Notes: generated from the letters alone by a model not told the origin. 64,000 nt of DNA from Calothrix sp. NIES-4105 (GCF_002368415.1 NZ_AP018290.1:4477614-4541613), one strand, 5' to 3'. Counted from the first letter of the stretch, positions 51,547 through 60,535 are shown. Program-made: numbers and translations.

Positions 51547-52459
51547 TGACCTTTTTTTTATTTATCAGATTTTGCCACTGATTACCTACATAAGATAGCG
51601 AACCTTTTAAATGTTTATGAAAATAGTTCCAACCAATATCAGGTCCTGATAACCCATGTCCACCTGGAAAAGCATAGTATACGTTTTTCACACCTAGTTT
51701 GTTTAAGGTTTCGTGAAATGTTTTTGTAGAAGCGAGTAAGTCAGTGTCATTTTTCCCCGCATCTAAATAAATTCTTAAATTTGCAAGCTGCTGAGGTGAT
51801 AGCTGTTGCACTATGCTTAGAGGACTATTTTGGGCGCCGCTATCATCTGTAAAATAACCAGTATGGCTGAACAGTATATTAAAATTATCGAGATGACGTA
51901 AACCAATATTAAACGCACCCCATCCTCCAGAAGAGACTCCTCCCATTGCCCAATATTTTGGTTCATCAAGAACACGATAACGTTGTTTGACTATTTGTAC
52001 TAATTCAGAACCAATCAAAGTACCAACATTGCCGTTTGGTCCATCATAATAATCAGGGTCGTATATTGGATTCGACCCACGTTTATCGTTTCCATCAGGT
52101 GTAATTATTATTGAGTAAGGCAATTTTTTAGCTTTATATAATTGTGCAAGAGTACTGATAGTCGCATATTTATCTACAAACGCACGTTCGTTATCATGAC
52201 CACCGTGTAATAAAAATATGACAGGGTATCTATCTTTTAAATTCTTGTCGTACCCTGGTGGAAAAATAACCCCGTATTTACGGGTACTTTGCATTGCTTT
52301 ACTCTCAAAAGTCTCAAGCTTAAACTTTAACTCTGTATCTGTAATCTCTTTGGGAGGGTCAAATTGCGGGGCGCCTAAAACAAAAACATACCAATACCCA
52401 GCACCCGTAAGTACAGCAAGCAAACTCAGAATTCCTACCAATTTTTTGTAAGGCTTCAT
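51539..52459 (-). CDS. exported esterase (esterase-D / Fes-like family)
   Basis: A 306-residue alpha/beta hydrolase with an N-terminal signal anchor (LVGILSLLAVLTGAGYWYVF). Motifs: VIFLLHGGHDNERAFVDKYA (oxyanion), nucleophile elbow GGVSSGGWGAFN with Ser, Asp in LRIYLDAGKNDTDLL, and His in FPGGHGLSGPDIGWNYFHKH. It overlaps the synthase half of the MprF-like pair by eight bases, so the two are translated together. It may hydrolyse a surface lipid or lipid-linked amino acid, as AcvB-type enzymes do; this is inference from the pairing. Confidence 0.85.
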   Translation of the reverse strand: MKPYKKLVGILSLLAVLTGAGYWYVFVLGAPQFDPPKEITDTELKFKLETFESKAMQSTRKYGVIFPPGYDKNLKDRYPVIFLLHGGHDNERAFVDKYATISTLAQLYKAKKLPYSIIITPDGNDKRGSNPIYDPDYYDGPNGNVGTLIGSELVQIVKQRYRVLDEPKYWAMGGVSSGGWGAFNIGLRHLDNFNILFSHTGYFTDDSGAQNSPLSIVQQLSPQQLANLRIYLDAGKNDTDLLASTKTFHETLNKLGVKNVYYAFPGGHGLSGPDIGWNYFHKHLKGSLSYVGNQWQNLINKKKVNE

Positions 52460-52619
52460 TTGATAAAACTTAAATTAACGACACAAACTGAATAAATCAT
52501 AAATAAATCTATATTTTTTGTTACAAATTATTACACATGATTATTACCCAAGATGTAAGTAGATTATATCTTGGGCAAATCAGCGAATTGGGAAGTAAAA
52601 CTAAAAATTGTCAATTGAG

Positions 52620-53606
52620 TCAATTTGGCGCGGTTTTAGGCTTATCAAAACCTAGATTATCAGCGGCATGTGCAATTTGAGCAATTTTGAATTGTTCACC
52701 GACAAATGTTAACGAGTCAGTCAAATGCGTTCGCCAATAGTCCCAAGTATGGCTGCCTGGAAAGGAGCGAAATTGATTGTAAACCTTTTGCTGGCTTAGT
52801 ACCTTACTAAATTCACGAGCTTCTTCAAGTTCTTCTGTATCAGATATACCAGAATCTAAATAAATTCTCAGTTTTTGTAAAGACGCTGGCGCCATTGTCT
52901 TGATATAAGTTATAGGACTATTCTTAGGGCCGCTTTTATCTTTGAAATAGCCACTGTGACTAAACATAACCGAGAAGTTATGCGAATTTTGTAACCCAAC
53001 ATTAACGGCGCCCCATCCACCCGAAGATAAACCACCAATTGCCCAAAAGTCAGGATTCGCTAAAGTTCGGTACCGAGATTGTATAATTTTTACTAATTCT
53101 TCACCTACTGCTGTAGAAACTTTACCATTCGGACCATCTATATATTGTGGATCCCAGTAGCGACTAGAGCCACGTTTATCATTACCGTCAGGAGTAACAA
53201 CAATGCTCGGTGAGAGTTTGCCAGTTGTATATAAAGCTTGTAGAGTTTTAAGCGCGTTGCCTTTTTGCTCAAACCAGTCTTTAGGATTACCGTGTCCACC
53301 GTGAAGCAGGAAAACAACTGGATAACGTTGAGTTTTATTTTGGTCATAACCAGGAGGTAAAGAAATACCATAAGTGCGATTTCCACCCATCGCAACACTA
53401 ATATAGTTTTCAAGTTTATATGTTAGAGGAACCGCAAGGTCACTGGCGCTTGGTTGAGGAGGAAGAATTTTCAACGTAGAGACGCGATTTATCGCGTCTC
53501 TATTTACTGCGTTTGATTGTGCATTCACAGCAATATCAGGATATCCACAACCAAATAGAGCTAATAACGAGGTCAATAAGACTAACTTAGATTTGTAATT
53601 TTTCAT
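52620..53606 (-). CDS. esterase-family lipoprotein, paralogue of the previous gene
   Basis: A 328-residue paralogue with a lipoprotein signal (LTSLLALFGC, lipidated Cys at position 20). Catalytic blocks: VVFLLHGGHGNPKDWF, GGLSSGGWGAVN (Ser), LRIYLDSGISDTEEL (Asp) and FPGSHTWDYWRTH (His). Between the lipobox and the domain, residues NRDAINRVSTL are encoded by a perfect 26-base palindrome (53477-53502), a repeat inserted in frame in the flexible linker. It lies 160 bases upstream of the first esterase on the same strand and probably works with it at the cell envelope. Confidence 0.85.
   Translation of the reverse strand: MKNYKSKLVLLTSLLALFGCGYPDIAVNAQSNAVNRDAINRVSTLKILPPQPSASDLAVPLTYKLENYISVAMGGNRTYGISLPPGYDQNKTQRYPVVFLLHGGHGNPKDWFEQKGNALKTLQALYTTGKLSPSIVVTPDGNDKRGSSRYWDPQYIDGPNGKVSTAVGEELVKIIQSRYRTLANPDFWAIGGLSSGGWGAVNVGLQNSHNFSVMFSHSGYFKDKSGPKNSPITYIKTMAPASLQKLRIYLDSGISDTEELEEAREFSKVLSQQKVYNQFRSFPGSHTWDYWRTHLTDSLTFVGEQFKIAQIAHAADNLGFDKPKTAPN
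53477..53502. repeat. perfect 26-base palindrome inside the esterase reading frame
   Basis: TAGAGACGCGAT-TT-ATCGCGTCTCTA: 12-base arms, two-base centre. It belongs to the family at 1640, 23133 and 42259. In the gene it is read as part of AVNRDAINRVST in the linker, so it adds residues without breaking the frame. Confidence 0.85.
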
Positions 53607-53669
53607 AAGAAATAATTAGTTGATTCAATTAATTCGTTTTTAAGGCGCCATAAAAGAGCCATTGTTTTA

Positions 53670-53704
53670 AATAAATCATCCGTTACATCCGTGTTTATCC
53701 GTTG
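53670..53704. repeat. CCGTTACATCCGT / ATCCGTTGCC repeat overlapping a stop codon
   Basis: AATCATCCGTTACATCCGTG then TTTATCCGTTGCCAA matches one half of the larger element at 60393-60500. The last residues and stop of the alpha/beta hydrolase (LGNG-stop) are made of this repeat. Confidence 0.5.
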
Positions 53705-54522
53705 CCAAGTTTCTTCACCCAATCACCAATTGCTGCATTTACTAGTTCCGAACATTCAGCCATTACTAAATGTCCTGCATTCTTAAGATGTAAATGAGTA
53801 CGGTTGATAAATATACTCGCTAATTCATCACCCATCTCAACTGTAAACGTCGGGTCTTTTCCCCCACTAATAACTAAAACTGGAATATGATTAATTTTCG
53901 ATATGGGATTTCGGGTAAAGAAACTATAGTCCCAAAATATTTCTAGAGCTTTATAGGTTTGAAAATCTATAGGTACTGGGCACTCTCTATGAAATCGAGT
54001 CATAACTTTGTGAGTATACGAACTTGATAAGCGATTAGTCAATGACTGCACACCGGGTAATAAATAGATATATCTACCACCCCAAGCCATGAATTTCATG
54101 AGTGGTATTTCCCACCACGGTGTCAAATTATGGGCGCCACCAGCTATTGCAATAATTCCACTGACTGAATTATGCTGGGCAAACTCTAAACCTGTAGGTA
54201 CCCCGTAACTGTGACAGCATAATATTGGCGATTCTATATTAAAATGCTGTAACAATCGTTCTAAATCCCGACGATGCCTACCAATTGAATAACGAGTGTA
54301 AGAACTCGACTGCCCATGTCCTGCTAAATCATAAGCGAGAACCTCCCAACCCTGATTTTGAGCAAATTCGTACTGCGCGCGCAAGTTGAAACGGTTTCCT
54401 GTTCCCCCGTGTAAAAATACAATAGCTGGTGTACTACCTGCACTGTGGCAAACTTGTAAATTAACCCCTTGTCGCAGATTGATTCTAGAACCAACTAAAA
54501 CATTTTGCACCGAGTCATCCAT
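53695..54522 (-). CDS. alpha/beta hydrolase
   Basis: A 275-residue soluble hydrolase. AIVFLHGGTGNRFNLRAQYE is the oxyanion region, ILCCHSYGVPTGLEFA the nucleophile elbow (Cys-His-Ser-Tyr-Gly, where the first Gly of G-x-S-x-G is Cys), VISGGKDPTF the acid and KNAGHLVMAEC the His. The fold is complete; the elbow variant is unusual. It lies on the same strand as the two esterases and diverges from the flippase-like gene. Its C-terminus is built by an intergenic repeat, so it may have been longer. Confidence 0.8.
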   Translation of the reverse strand: MDDSVQNVLVGSRINLRQGVNLQVCHSAGSTPAIVFLHGGTGNRFNLRAQYEFAQNQGWEVLAYDLAGHGQSSSYTRYSIGRHRRDLERLLQHFNIESPILCCHSYGVPTGLEFAQHNSVSGIIAIAGGAHNLTPWWEIPLMKFMAWGGRYIYLLPGVQSLTNRLSSSYTHKVMTRFHRECPVPIDFQTYKALEIFWDYSFFTRNPISKINHIPVLVISGGKDPTFTVEMGDELASIFINRTHLHLKNAGHLVMAECSELVNAAIGDWVKKLGNG

Positions 54523-54664
54523 CTTCGTAAAAAGTCTTAAACCGAAATCAAATTTATATAACCGAACGGTCGTATCTTATCAAATATAATTGTAAGCACG
54601 ACCTGTAGCTATAACTTGCCACTACAAGCTTATATAAGTATTGTGTTAATTCTGTGTCTTCTGA

Positions 54665-55636
54665 ATGGCAATTTTGCGAATATTTAAATGCAATTTTGAT
54701 TTTTTTATGCTTAAAAAACTCCAACTGAACTTTACTTCGCTGATTGGTTTGGTTTTGCTTATTGTTTCAGTATGGGCGCTCTTCCACGAGTTACGTGCTT
54801 ATAATTACCGTGATGTATTGAATGCTATCAATGCTATTCCCAAAAATAGGTTGAGTTTGTCGATATGGTTGACTGCACTGGGATATATAGTACTGGCAGC
54901 ATATGATATTTTGGCATTTGCTTATATTGGACGCGCGTTACGCTGGAATAAAATTGCTTTTGTCGGTTTTACTAGTGCAGTTTTCAGCAACACCATTGGT
55001 TTTGGTATATTGACTGGAGGCGCCATTCGATACCGATTTTATGCGAGTTGGGGAGTACCGGCTGTTGACATAGCACAAGTCATTGCCTTTGAAAATATTA
55101 CTTTTTGGTTAGGAATTCTGTGTGTAGCAGGGTTAATGTTCGTACTCAACCCGTTACAAATTCCACCACAGTTACACGTACCTTTCACCGATGCTCGTCC
55201 AGCTGGTGTATTATTTTTAGTACTAGTTTTTATATATTTACTTGGCAGTCTATTTCTAAAGCAACCACTTGTCATACGTGGTCATGAGTTTAGATTTCCA
55301 AATTTCAAAACTGGATTTATTCAAGTTGTGATATCCAGCTTAGACTGGTTATTAGCGACTGGTGTCCTTTATGTTTTACTGCCAGCAAACACACCACTTT
55401 CTTTTCTCGACTTTTTAGGTGTTTACTTACTCGCAATGTTTGCAGGAGTTGCCAGTAACGTTCCTAGCGGACTAGGTGTATTTGAAACGATAATCTTACT
55501 AATTCTCTCTCCTAAAGTTTCTGGCGCCGCACTTTTCGGTTCGATGCTTGCTTATCGAGCTATTTACTACCTTTTACCAATGGTCATCGCAGCTCTAATG
55601 CTTGGAGTGTATGAATTTAGACACCGTATTAAGTAG
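54665..55636 (+). CDS. MprF-like flippase-type membrane protein (lysylphosphatidylglycerol synthase TM family)
   Basis: A 323-residue protein with about eight spans. The stretch FGILTGGAIRYRFYASWGVP, the FENITFWLG block and MFAGVASNVPSGLGVFE are hallmarks of the UPF0104 membrane domain that flips aminoacyl-lipids in MprF. It has no synthase domain; the matching synthase is at 49870, on the other side of three hydrolase genes. The ATG at 54665 is taken; MLKKL at 54707 is an equal candidate. The stop codon lies in an inverted repeat (55633-55700). Confidence 0.85.
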   Translation: MAILRIFKCNFDFFMLKKLQLNFTSLIGLVLLIVSVWALFHELRAYNYRDVLNAINAIPKNRLSLSIWLTALGYIVLAAYDILAFAYIGRALRWNKIAFVGFTSAVFSNTIGFGILTGGAIRYRFYASWGVPAVDIAQVIAFENITFWLGILCVAGLMFVLNPLQIPPQLHVPFTDARPAGVLFLVLVFIYLLGSLFLKQPLVIRGHEFRFPNFKTGFIQVVISSLDWLLATGVLYVLLPANTPLSFLDFLGVYLLAMFAGVASNVPSGLGVFETIILLILSPKVSGAALFGSMLAYRAIYYLLPMVIAALMLGVYEFRHRIK

Positions 55637-55700
55637 GGTGCGTGAAAGCAGTTTATTATTTCATTTCCTTGCAGATTGTAATAGCTTTCACGCACCCTAC
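55633..55700. repeat. inverted repeat GTAGGGTGCGTGAAAGC / GCTTTCACGCACCCTAC
   Basis: Perfect 17-base arms around a 34-base loop. It includes the stop codon of the flippase-like gene. The arms share GGGTGCGTGA with the inner pair of the nrtB-nrtC element. Confidence 0.8.
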
Positions 55701-55814
55701 TACAAAATTGATCAAAAAAATGTAAAGTTTTTCTTTAACGTACCGTTAAATTCTGATACCTTAGTATTCTGAGGCACTCCAAAAACCAGGTTTTAGTAAT
55801 ATCTCATTAAAGTT

Positions 55815-57617
55815 ATGTCGCTAATAGTCCAAAAATACGGTGGTACATCTGTAGGTTCGGTTGAACGCATCCAAACGGTAGCGCAGCGTGTAAGTAAAGC
55901 TGTGAAAGCTGGGAATTCTGTTGTGGTGGTAGTTTCTGCGATGGGTAAAACCACTGATGGACTTGTGAAGTTAGCGCATGAAATTTCTAGAACTCCCAAC
56001 CGTCGGGAAATGGATATGCTGCTTTCGACGGGGGAACAGGTTACTATTGCGTTGTTAAGTATGGCTTTGCAGGAAATTGGACAGCCAGCGATTTCAATGA
56101 CAGGCGCCCAAGTCGGAATTGTTACGGAAGCTCATCATACGCGCGCGCGAATTTTACATATAGAAACCCAACGATTAGAGCGTCACCTCCAAGAAGGTAA
56201 AGTTGTAGTAGTTGCTGGGTTCCAAGGTATTAGCAGTACTGAAGCGTTAGAAATTACGACCTTGGGACGGGGAGGTTCAGATACATCAGCGGTAGCATTA
56301 GCAGCAGCATTACGGGCAGATTTTTGCGAAATTTATACTGATGTACCAGGTATTCTCACTACTGACCCAAGATTAGTTCCCGAAGCGCAGTTAATGGACG
56401 AAATTACCTGTGATGAAATGCTGGAACTAGCGAGCTTAGGTGCAAAAGTACTGCACCCACGTGCGGTAGAAATTGCGCGTAATTATAGTATGCCTTTAGT
56501 AGTGCGTTCGAGTTGGAGTGACCAACCGGGTACTTGGGTAACTTCAAAGAAACAGCAAGAGCGTTCGCTTGTAAATTTAGAAATAGCTCGTCCAGTAGAC
56601 GCAATTGAGTTTGATGCCAACCAAACTAAAATAGCTTTGTTACGTGTTCCTGATAAACCTGGAGTTGCCGCGCGTTTGTTTGGAGAAATAGCACATCAAA
56701 AGGTCGATGTTGATTTAATTATTCAATCGATTCATGACGGTAATAGTAATGACATTGCTTTTACCGTAATGACACCAATCTTGAAAAAAGCTGAAGCAGT
56801 GGCAGCAGCTATTGCACCAGTACTTCGCAGTAACCCAACAAAATTAGATGAAGCTGAGGTATTAGTAGAACAAAACATAGCTAAAGTCAGTATTGCAGGC
56901 GCCGGGATGATTGGGCGCCCAGGTGTCGCGGCGAAAATGTTTGCTACACTTGCTGAAGCTGGTGTCAACATTCAAATGATTTCTACTAGCGAAGTAAAAG
57001 TAAGTTGTGTAGTCGATGAAACCGACTGCGAAAAAGCTGTTAGTTCCCTAGTGAAAGCTTTTGATATTACTACCTCCCCCCTTCCCCCGTCTTCCATCTC
57101 CCCTTCTTCCTCTCCTGTTCGCGGTGTTGCCCTTGATATGAACCAAGCGCGTTTGGCTATTCGTAACGTTCCTGATAAACCAGGTATGGCAGCCAAATTA
57201 TTTGGTTTACTTGCAGAACATAACGTTAGTGTTGATATGATTATTCAGTCACAGCGTTGCCACATTATAGATGGCGCCCCAAGACGAGATATTGCCTTTA
57301 CCGTCGCGCGTCTTGATGCTGAAAGTACTCAACTTTTGCTTCAAGAAGCAGCATTAGAATATGGTTGGGGCGAAGTAGTTTTAGATAGTGCCATTGCAAA
57401 AGTCAGTGTCGTTGGCGCCGGCATGGTCGGACAACCAGGTGTAGCAGCAAAAATGTTTGAAGCATTAGCACAAAACAAAATTAATATTCAAATGATAGCT
57501 ACATCTGAAATCAAAATCAGTTGCGTTGTTGAACAAGAACAAGGCATCAAAGCTTTGCAAGTTATTCACGAAGCATTTGGTTTGGCTGGTAGTGAGAAAT
57601 TTGTTGTTCCAGCGTAA
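55815..57617 (+). CDS. lysC: aspartate kinase with four ACT domains
   Basis: A 600-residue enzyme of the Asp-derived amino acid pathway (Lys, Thr, Met). VQKYGGTSVGSVERI is the kinase N-terminus with the ATP-site Lys, STGEQVTIALLSMAL and GRGGSDTSAVALAAAL complete the active site. Two pairs of ACT domains follow (about 265-420, 440-595), giving feedback control, the usual cyanobacterial layout. Between the pairs is a low-complexity linker PLPPSSISPSSSPVRG coded by a C/T-rich tract at about 57072-57117. Single gene, own promoter upstream. Confidence 0.93.
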   Translation: MSLIVQKYGGTSVGSVERIQTVAQRVSKAVKAGNSVVVVVSAMGKTTDGLVKLAHEISRTPNRREMDMLLSTGEQVTIALLSMALQEIGQPAISMTGAQVGIVTEAHHTRARILHIETQRLERHLQEGKVVVVAGFQGISSTEALEITTLGRGGSDTSAVALAAALRADFCEIYTDVPGILTTDPRLVPEAQLMDEITCDEMLELASLGAKVLHPRAVEIARNYSMPLVVRSSWSDQPGTWVTSKKQQERSLVNLEIARPVDAIEFDANQTKIALLRVPDKPGVAARLFGEIAHQKVDVDLIIQSIHDGNSNDIAFTVMTPILKKAEAVAAAIAPVLRSNPTKLDEAEVLVEQNIAKVSIAGAGMIGRPGVAAKMFATLAEAGVNIQMISTSEVKVSCVVDETDCEKAVSSLVKAFDITTSPLPPSSISPSSSPVRGVALDMNQARLAIRNVPDKPGMAAKLFGLLAEHNVSVDMIIQSQRCHIIDGAPRRDIAFTVARLDAESTQLLLQEAALEYGWGEVVLDSAIAKVSVVGAGMVGQPGVAAKMFEALAQNKINIQMIATSEIKISCVVEQEQGIKALQVIHEAFGLAGSEKFVVPA

Positions 57618-57619
57618 AT

Positions 57620-57770
57620 AGTGCGCTCGTGCTGAGTTGTAAGTTTCAAGTAATAAGTAATAAGTAATAAGCAGTGAGAAAAGAATGTTCTCTTTTACTC
57701 AGCACGAGCGCACGAGCGCACTTTCTACTTTTATCAGCACTCTCTACTTTTATCAGCACTTTCTACTCCT
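57620..57770. repeat. GTGCGCTC/GCACGAGC inverted tandem repeat
   Basis: AGTGCGCTCGTGCTGAGT near 57620 faces ACTCAGCACGAGCGCACGAG CGCACTTT near 57698-57724, followed by three TATCAGCACT units. Same family as the nrt elements; lies between convergent lysC and rlpA. Confidence 0.75.
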
Positions 57771-59034
57771 AAAACTCAGAAACAACAGCTAATTGTTGAG
57801 GTTTTTTGTTATCTTTTATTGCTAGCGCAGCGTTCAAAGTCATTTTAGGTTGATTTGGTTTCATAATAACCGCTTCATAACTCACAACACCAGCAGTTTC
57901 ACTACCAACACAACGTGCAGCTTCGAGTGATAAATCAAGACTGCGAGGTGGGATATATGGTCCTCGGTCGTTTACGCGCACTATCACTGATTTCCCTGAA
58001 TGTTTACTAGTTACTTTCAAGAATGTGTTAAATGGCAATGTCTTGTGGGCAACCGTAAGGTCGTTCTGGTTATAAGTTTCACCATTAGCAGTAGTACGAC
58101 CGTGGAAATAGCCACCATACCAAGAAGCTAAACCAGATAGTTTCTGATTGGAATACTCTAAACCGTACATATCTTGCTGTCCTTCGGTGAGTGAAAGTTT
58201 AGGCGCCTTCAATGCAGTCCGAAGGTTGTTCACCCAGTCAATAGCTATCAAATCAGCACTTCGGGTTGTTTTGCTGGATATTTCTTTATTGACTCCAAAT
58301 ATAAAGCGATTACCAGTCATTATTGCTGGGGCGCCGTCAACAGAAGCAGGTCGTAATTGAGACGGTAAGAATCCTTCAGACTTCACTAATTTATTCAAAC
58401 GTTGTTGCATTACACTTGCCTGTGCTTGATTTGGCAAGTTGGCAACCAAGTGATTATCTACCCAAATTTCATAGTTCGTTTCATCGCGACGAACGGTCAT
58501 AACAGGCAAATTTGATTTGGTAAAACGCGACTCGAAAGAAATCGGGAGACGGAACAAGTTTCGCAGTGTGGGAGGTAATCCGAACCGTATGCTTCGTAAA
58601 ATCTTGTTTGGGAAGTCACTGTCGTCTGAATTCGAGTTAAGTAACTGTGGTGAGTACGATGTGACGCTTGTTTTAACTGCATTCAAAGTCTTTGGTATTA
58701 CTGTTGATGATTCGTTCTCATTACCCTTAGCTGAACAGAACCGACTGTTACTAGCTTTAACATCAGTATGTGATTGGCTCGATATCTGAGTTTTTACTTG
58801 TCCTAATTGCTTAGTCCCCAAATCTATATTTAAAAATCTTGACGGCAGTAACGTTGCGTTCAATGCTGTTACTTGCTGTAGTCGAACAAATAAAGACTGA
58901 GAATTATTAGCTGTTTTTCCTAAACTAGATGATAGTTTTGCCGTTGATACTTGTTGATTATTTACAGATATTTGATTTAACGGCAAAATATTACTAATCC
59001 AAGAAGTTACGAAAAAAATTCCAAGAAATAGCAT
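57769..59034 (-). CDS. rlpA: RlpA-like protein with double-psi beta-barrel domain
   Basis: A 421-residue exported protein. An N-terminal hydrophobic segment serves as signal or anchor. A long low-complexity middle precedes the RlpA core: LSGLASWYGGYFHGRTTANG, ETYNQNDLTVAHKTLPFNTF and VIVRVNDRGPYIPPRSLDLS, with the catalytic-type Asp of the NDRGP motif. RlpA enzymes cleave denuded glycan strands of peptidoglycan during septation; no SPOR domain is present here. Convergent with lysC across a repeat. Confidence 0.87.
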   Translation of the reverse strand: MLFLGIFFVTSWISNILPLNQISVNNQQVSTAKLSSSLGKTANNSQSLFVRLQQVTALNATLLPSRFLNIDLGTKQLGQVKTQISSQSHTDVKASNSRFCSAKGNENESSTVIPKTLNAVKTSVTSYSPQLLNSNSDDSDFPNKILRSIRFGLPPTLRNLFRLPISFESRFTKSNLPVMTVRRDETNYEIWVDNHLVANLPNQAQASVMQQRLNKLVKSEGFLPSQLRPASVDGAPAIMTGNRFIFGVNKEISSKTTRSADLIAIDWVNNLRTALKAPKLSLTEGQQDMYGLEYSNQKLSGLASWYGGYFHGRTTANGETYNQNDLTVAHKTLPFNTFLKVTSKHSGKSVIVRVNDRGPYIPPRSLDLSLEAARCVGSETAGVVSYEAVIMKPNQPKMTLNAALAIKDNKKPQQLAVVSEF

Positions 59035-59375
59035 GGTGTAGTGAATATTTTAGTGACAGCACCTTATATAGGTGCAAACCTACTCCTGACAAAGATTTAT
59101 GGGAAATGCGTTCCTGACATCTAGCCGAGAACAAATATAGCCTAAAGAACACGATAGCCCTAAGCGCCAAACAAAGCCGAATACAAATCACTGGTTTGAT
59201 CCCCAGCAAAATTCATATTATCTTGTCTTTGATAAACAAGCAAATAAAACTTTTCGATTTGTTCCTGACTTTTTCGACTTTTTTGATTTAAATTTTTTAT
59301 ATATCTAGATTTTTGTGCATTAAAATATGCAAAAATAATATTAATATCAACAGTCATTTTACTTAAAAAAATAAT
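59035..59375. other. divergent region between rlpA and PhzF-family gene
   Basis: About 340 AT-rich bases. A 65-codon frame on the minus strand (59160-59357, starting MTVDINIIFAYFNAQKSRYI) is lysine-, asparagine- and tyrosine-rich and might be real but has no support beyond its length. The rest should contain promoters for both flanking genes. Confidence 0.35.
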
Positions 59376-60266
59376 ATGAATGGTCTAAAATATTACATAG
59401 TAGATGTTTTTGCTGAAGCTAAATATACTGGCAATCAGTTAGCTGTGTTCGTATGTGCGCGCGCTTTAACGCAGACGCAAATGCAGGCTATAGCTAGAGA
59501 AATTAACTATTCAGAAACAACATTTATCATTTCAGAGCAAGCAGTATCTGGGGGATATGACGTTAAAATATTTACACCTGCTCAGGAAATTCCTTTTGCA
59601 GGTCATCCAACCTTGGGAACAGCTTATATACTTCAGCGAGAGGTTATTAAACAATCAGTCGAAAGGATTATTTTAAATTTACAAGTCGGACAAATACCAG
59701 TCGATATCGATAGCAGTAATAGTGAACCATATTTATGGATGCTACAATTGGCGCCAGTTTTTAGTGAGAAAATATTTTCTGTAGAAATAATAGCGTCCGT
59801 TCTTGGAATAGAAATTAGCGAAATAGATACCCAGTACCCAATACAAGCTGTTTCAACAGGTTTACCCTTTATTATTGTTCCGTTAAAAACTCTTGCATCA
59901 TTAAAAAGAGCAAAAGTCAATCAAGATAAGTATTACAAGTTAATTAGAGATATCGAAGCAAAAAGTATTTTAATTTTTTGCCCAGAGACTTACCACCCAG
60001 AAAATCACTTAAATGTACGTGTCTTTTGTGACTTTCTTGGTGTACCCGAAGACCCAGCTACAGGTAGTGCTAATGGATGTTTAGCTGGTTATTTAGTTGA
60101 ACATTCATATTTTGGTAAGAATCAAATCGATGCGCGCGTTGAACAAGGTTACGAAATCAATAGACCGTCTCTTATTCTTCTTAAAGCTAAAAAATTACCA
60201 AATAAAACAATCGAAGTGCATGTAGGAGGAAAAGTCATCATGGTTGCTAAGGGTGAGTTTATATAA
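59376..60266 (+). CDS. PhzF-family isomerase-like protein
   Basis: A 296-residue protein of the PhzF/YddE family. YYIVDVFAEAKYTGNQLAVF holds the Asp-Val-Phe start, REINYSETTFI the conserved Glu near residue 46, FTPAQEIPFAGHPTLGTAYI the substrate loop and EDPATGSANGCLAGYL the C-terminal signature with Asp-Pro-Ala-Thr-Gly-Ser. Family members isomerise or epimerise small acids; PhzF acts in phenazine synthesis, most cyanobacterial homologues have no known substrate. Stands alone. Confidence 0.88.
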   Translation: MNGLKYYIVDVFAEAKYTGNQLAVFVCARALTQTQMQAIAREINYSETTFIISEQAVSGGYDVKIFTPAQEIPFAGHPTLGTAYILQREVIKQSVERIILNLQVGQIPVDIDSSNSEPYLWMLQLAPVFSEKIFSVEIIASVLGIEISEIDTQYPIQAVSTGLPFIIVPLKTLASLKRAKVNQDKYYKLIRDIEAKSILIFCPETYHPENHLNVRVFCDFLGVPEDPATGSANGCLAGYLVEHSYFGKNQIDARVEQGYEINRPSLILLKAKKLPNKTIEVHVGGKVIMVAKGEFI

Positions 60267-60392
60267 TGAGCAATGCGTGTTAACCCCCATATTATTTGGT
60301 TATGATTTTTTGGAGTAATTTGGAGTTTGTACTCATCAACAAAAAGACTCAACAGGACTAGTGATCTATACCATTAGTTTTGGAAGGTAGAG

Positions 60393-60500
60393 AAATTGGC
60401 AACGGATGACTCTAGGATGTACCGGATAGGTTATTTTAAAGAATTAAGCTTTGTTTATAACAAATAAATAATCCGTTACATCTGTTGTATCCGTTGCTAA
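60393..60500. repeat. inverted-repeat element GGCAACGGAT...ATCCGTTGC
   Basis: TTGGCAACGGATGACTCTAG and the facing TATCCGTTGCTAA form arms with a second inner match (GATGTACCGGAT versus ATCCGTTACATC). Half of it recurs at 53670-53704. The size and arms recall a small miniature element. Confidence 0.55.
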
Positions 60501-60535
60501 CCAACCCACCAAAATCAATGACACAGACTACTAGT
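60501..60535 (+). repeat. dispersed repeat with AATGACACAGACTACT, copy 4
   Basis: AACCCACCAAAATCAATGAC then ACAGACTACT, closest to the copy at 33761-33790. Confidence 0.5.
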
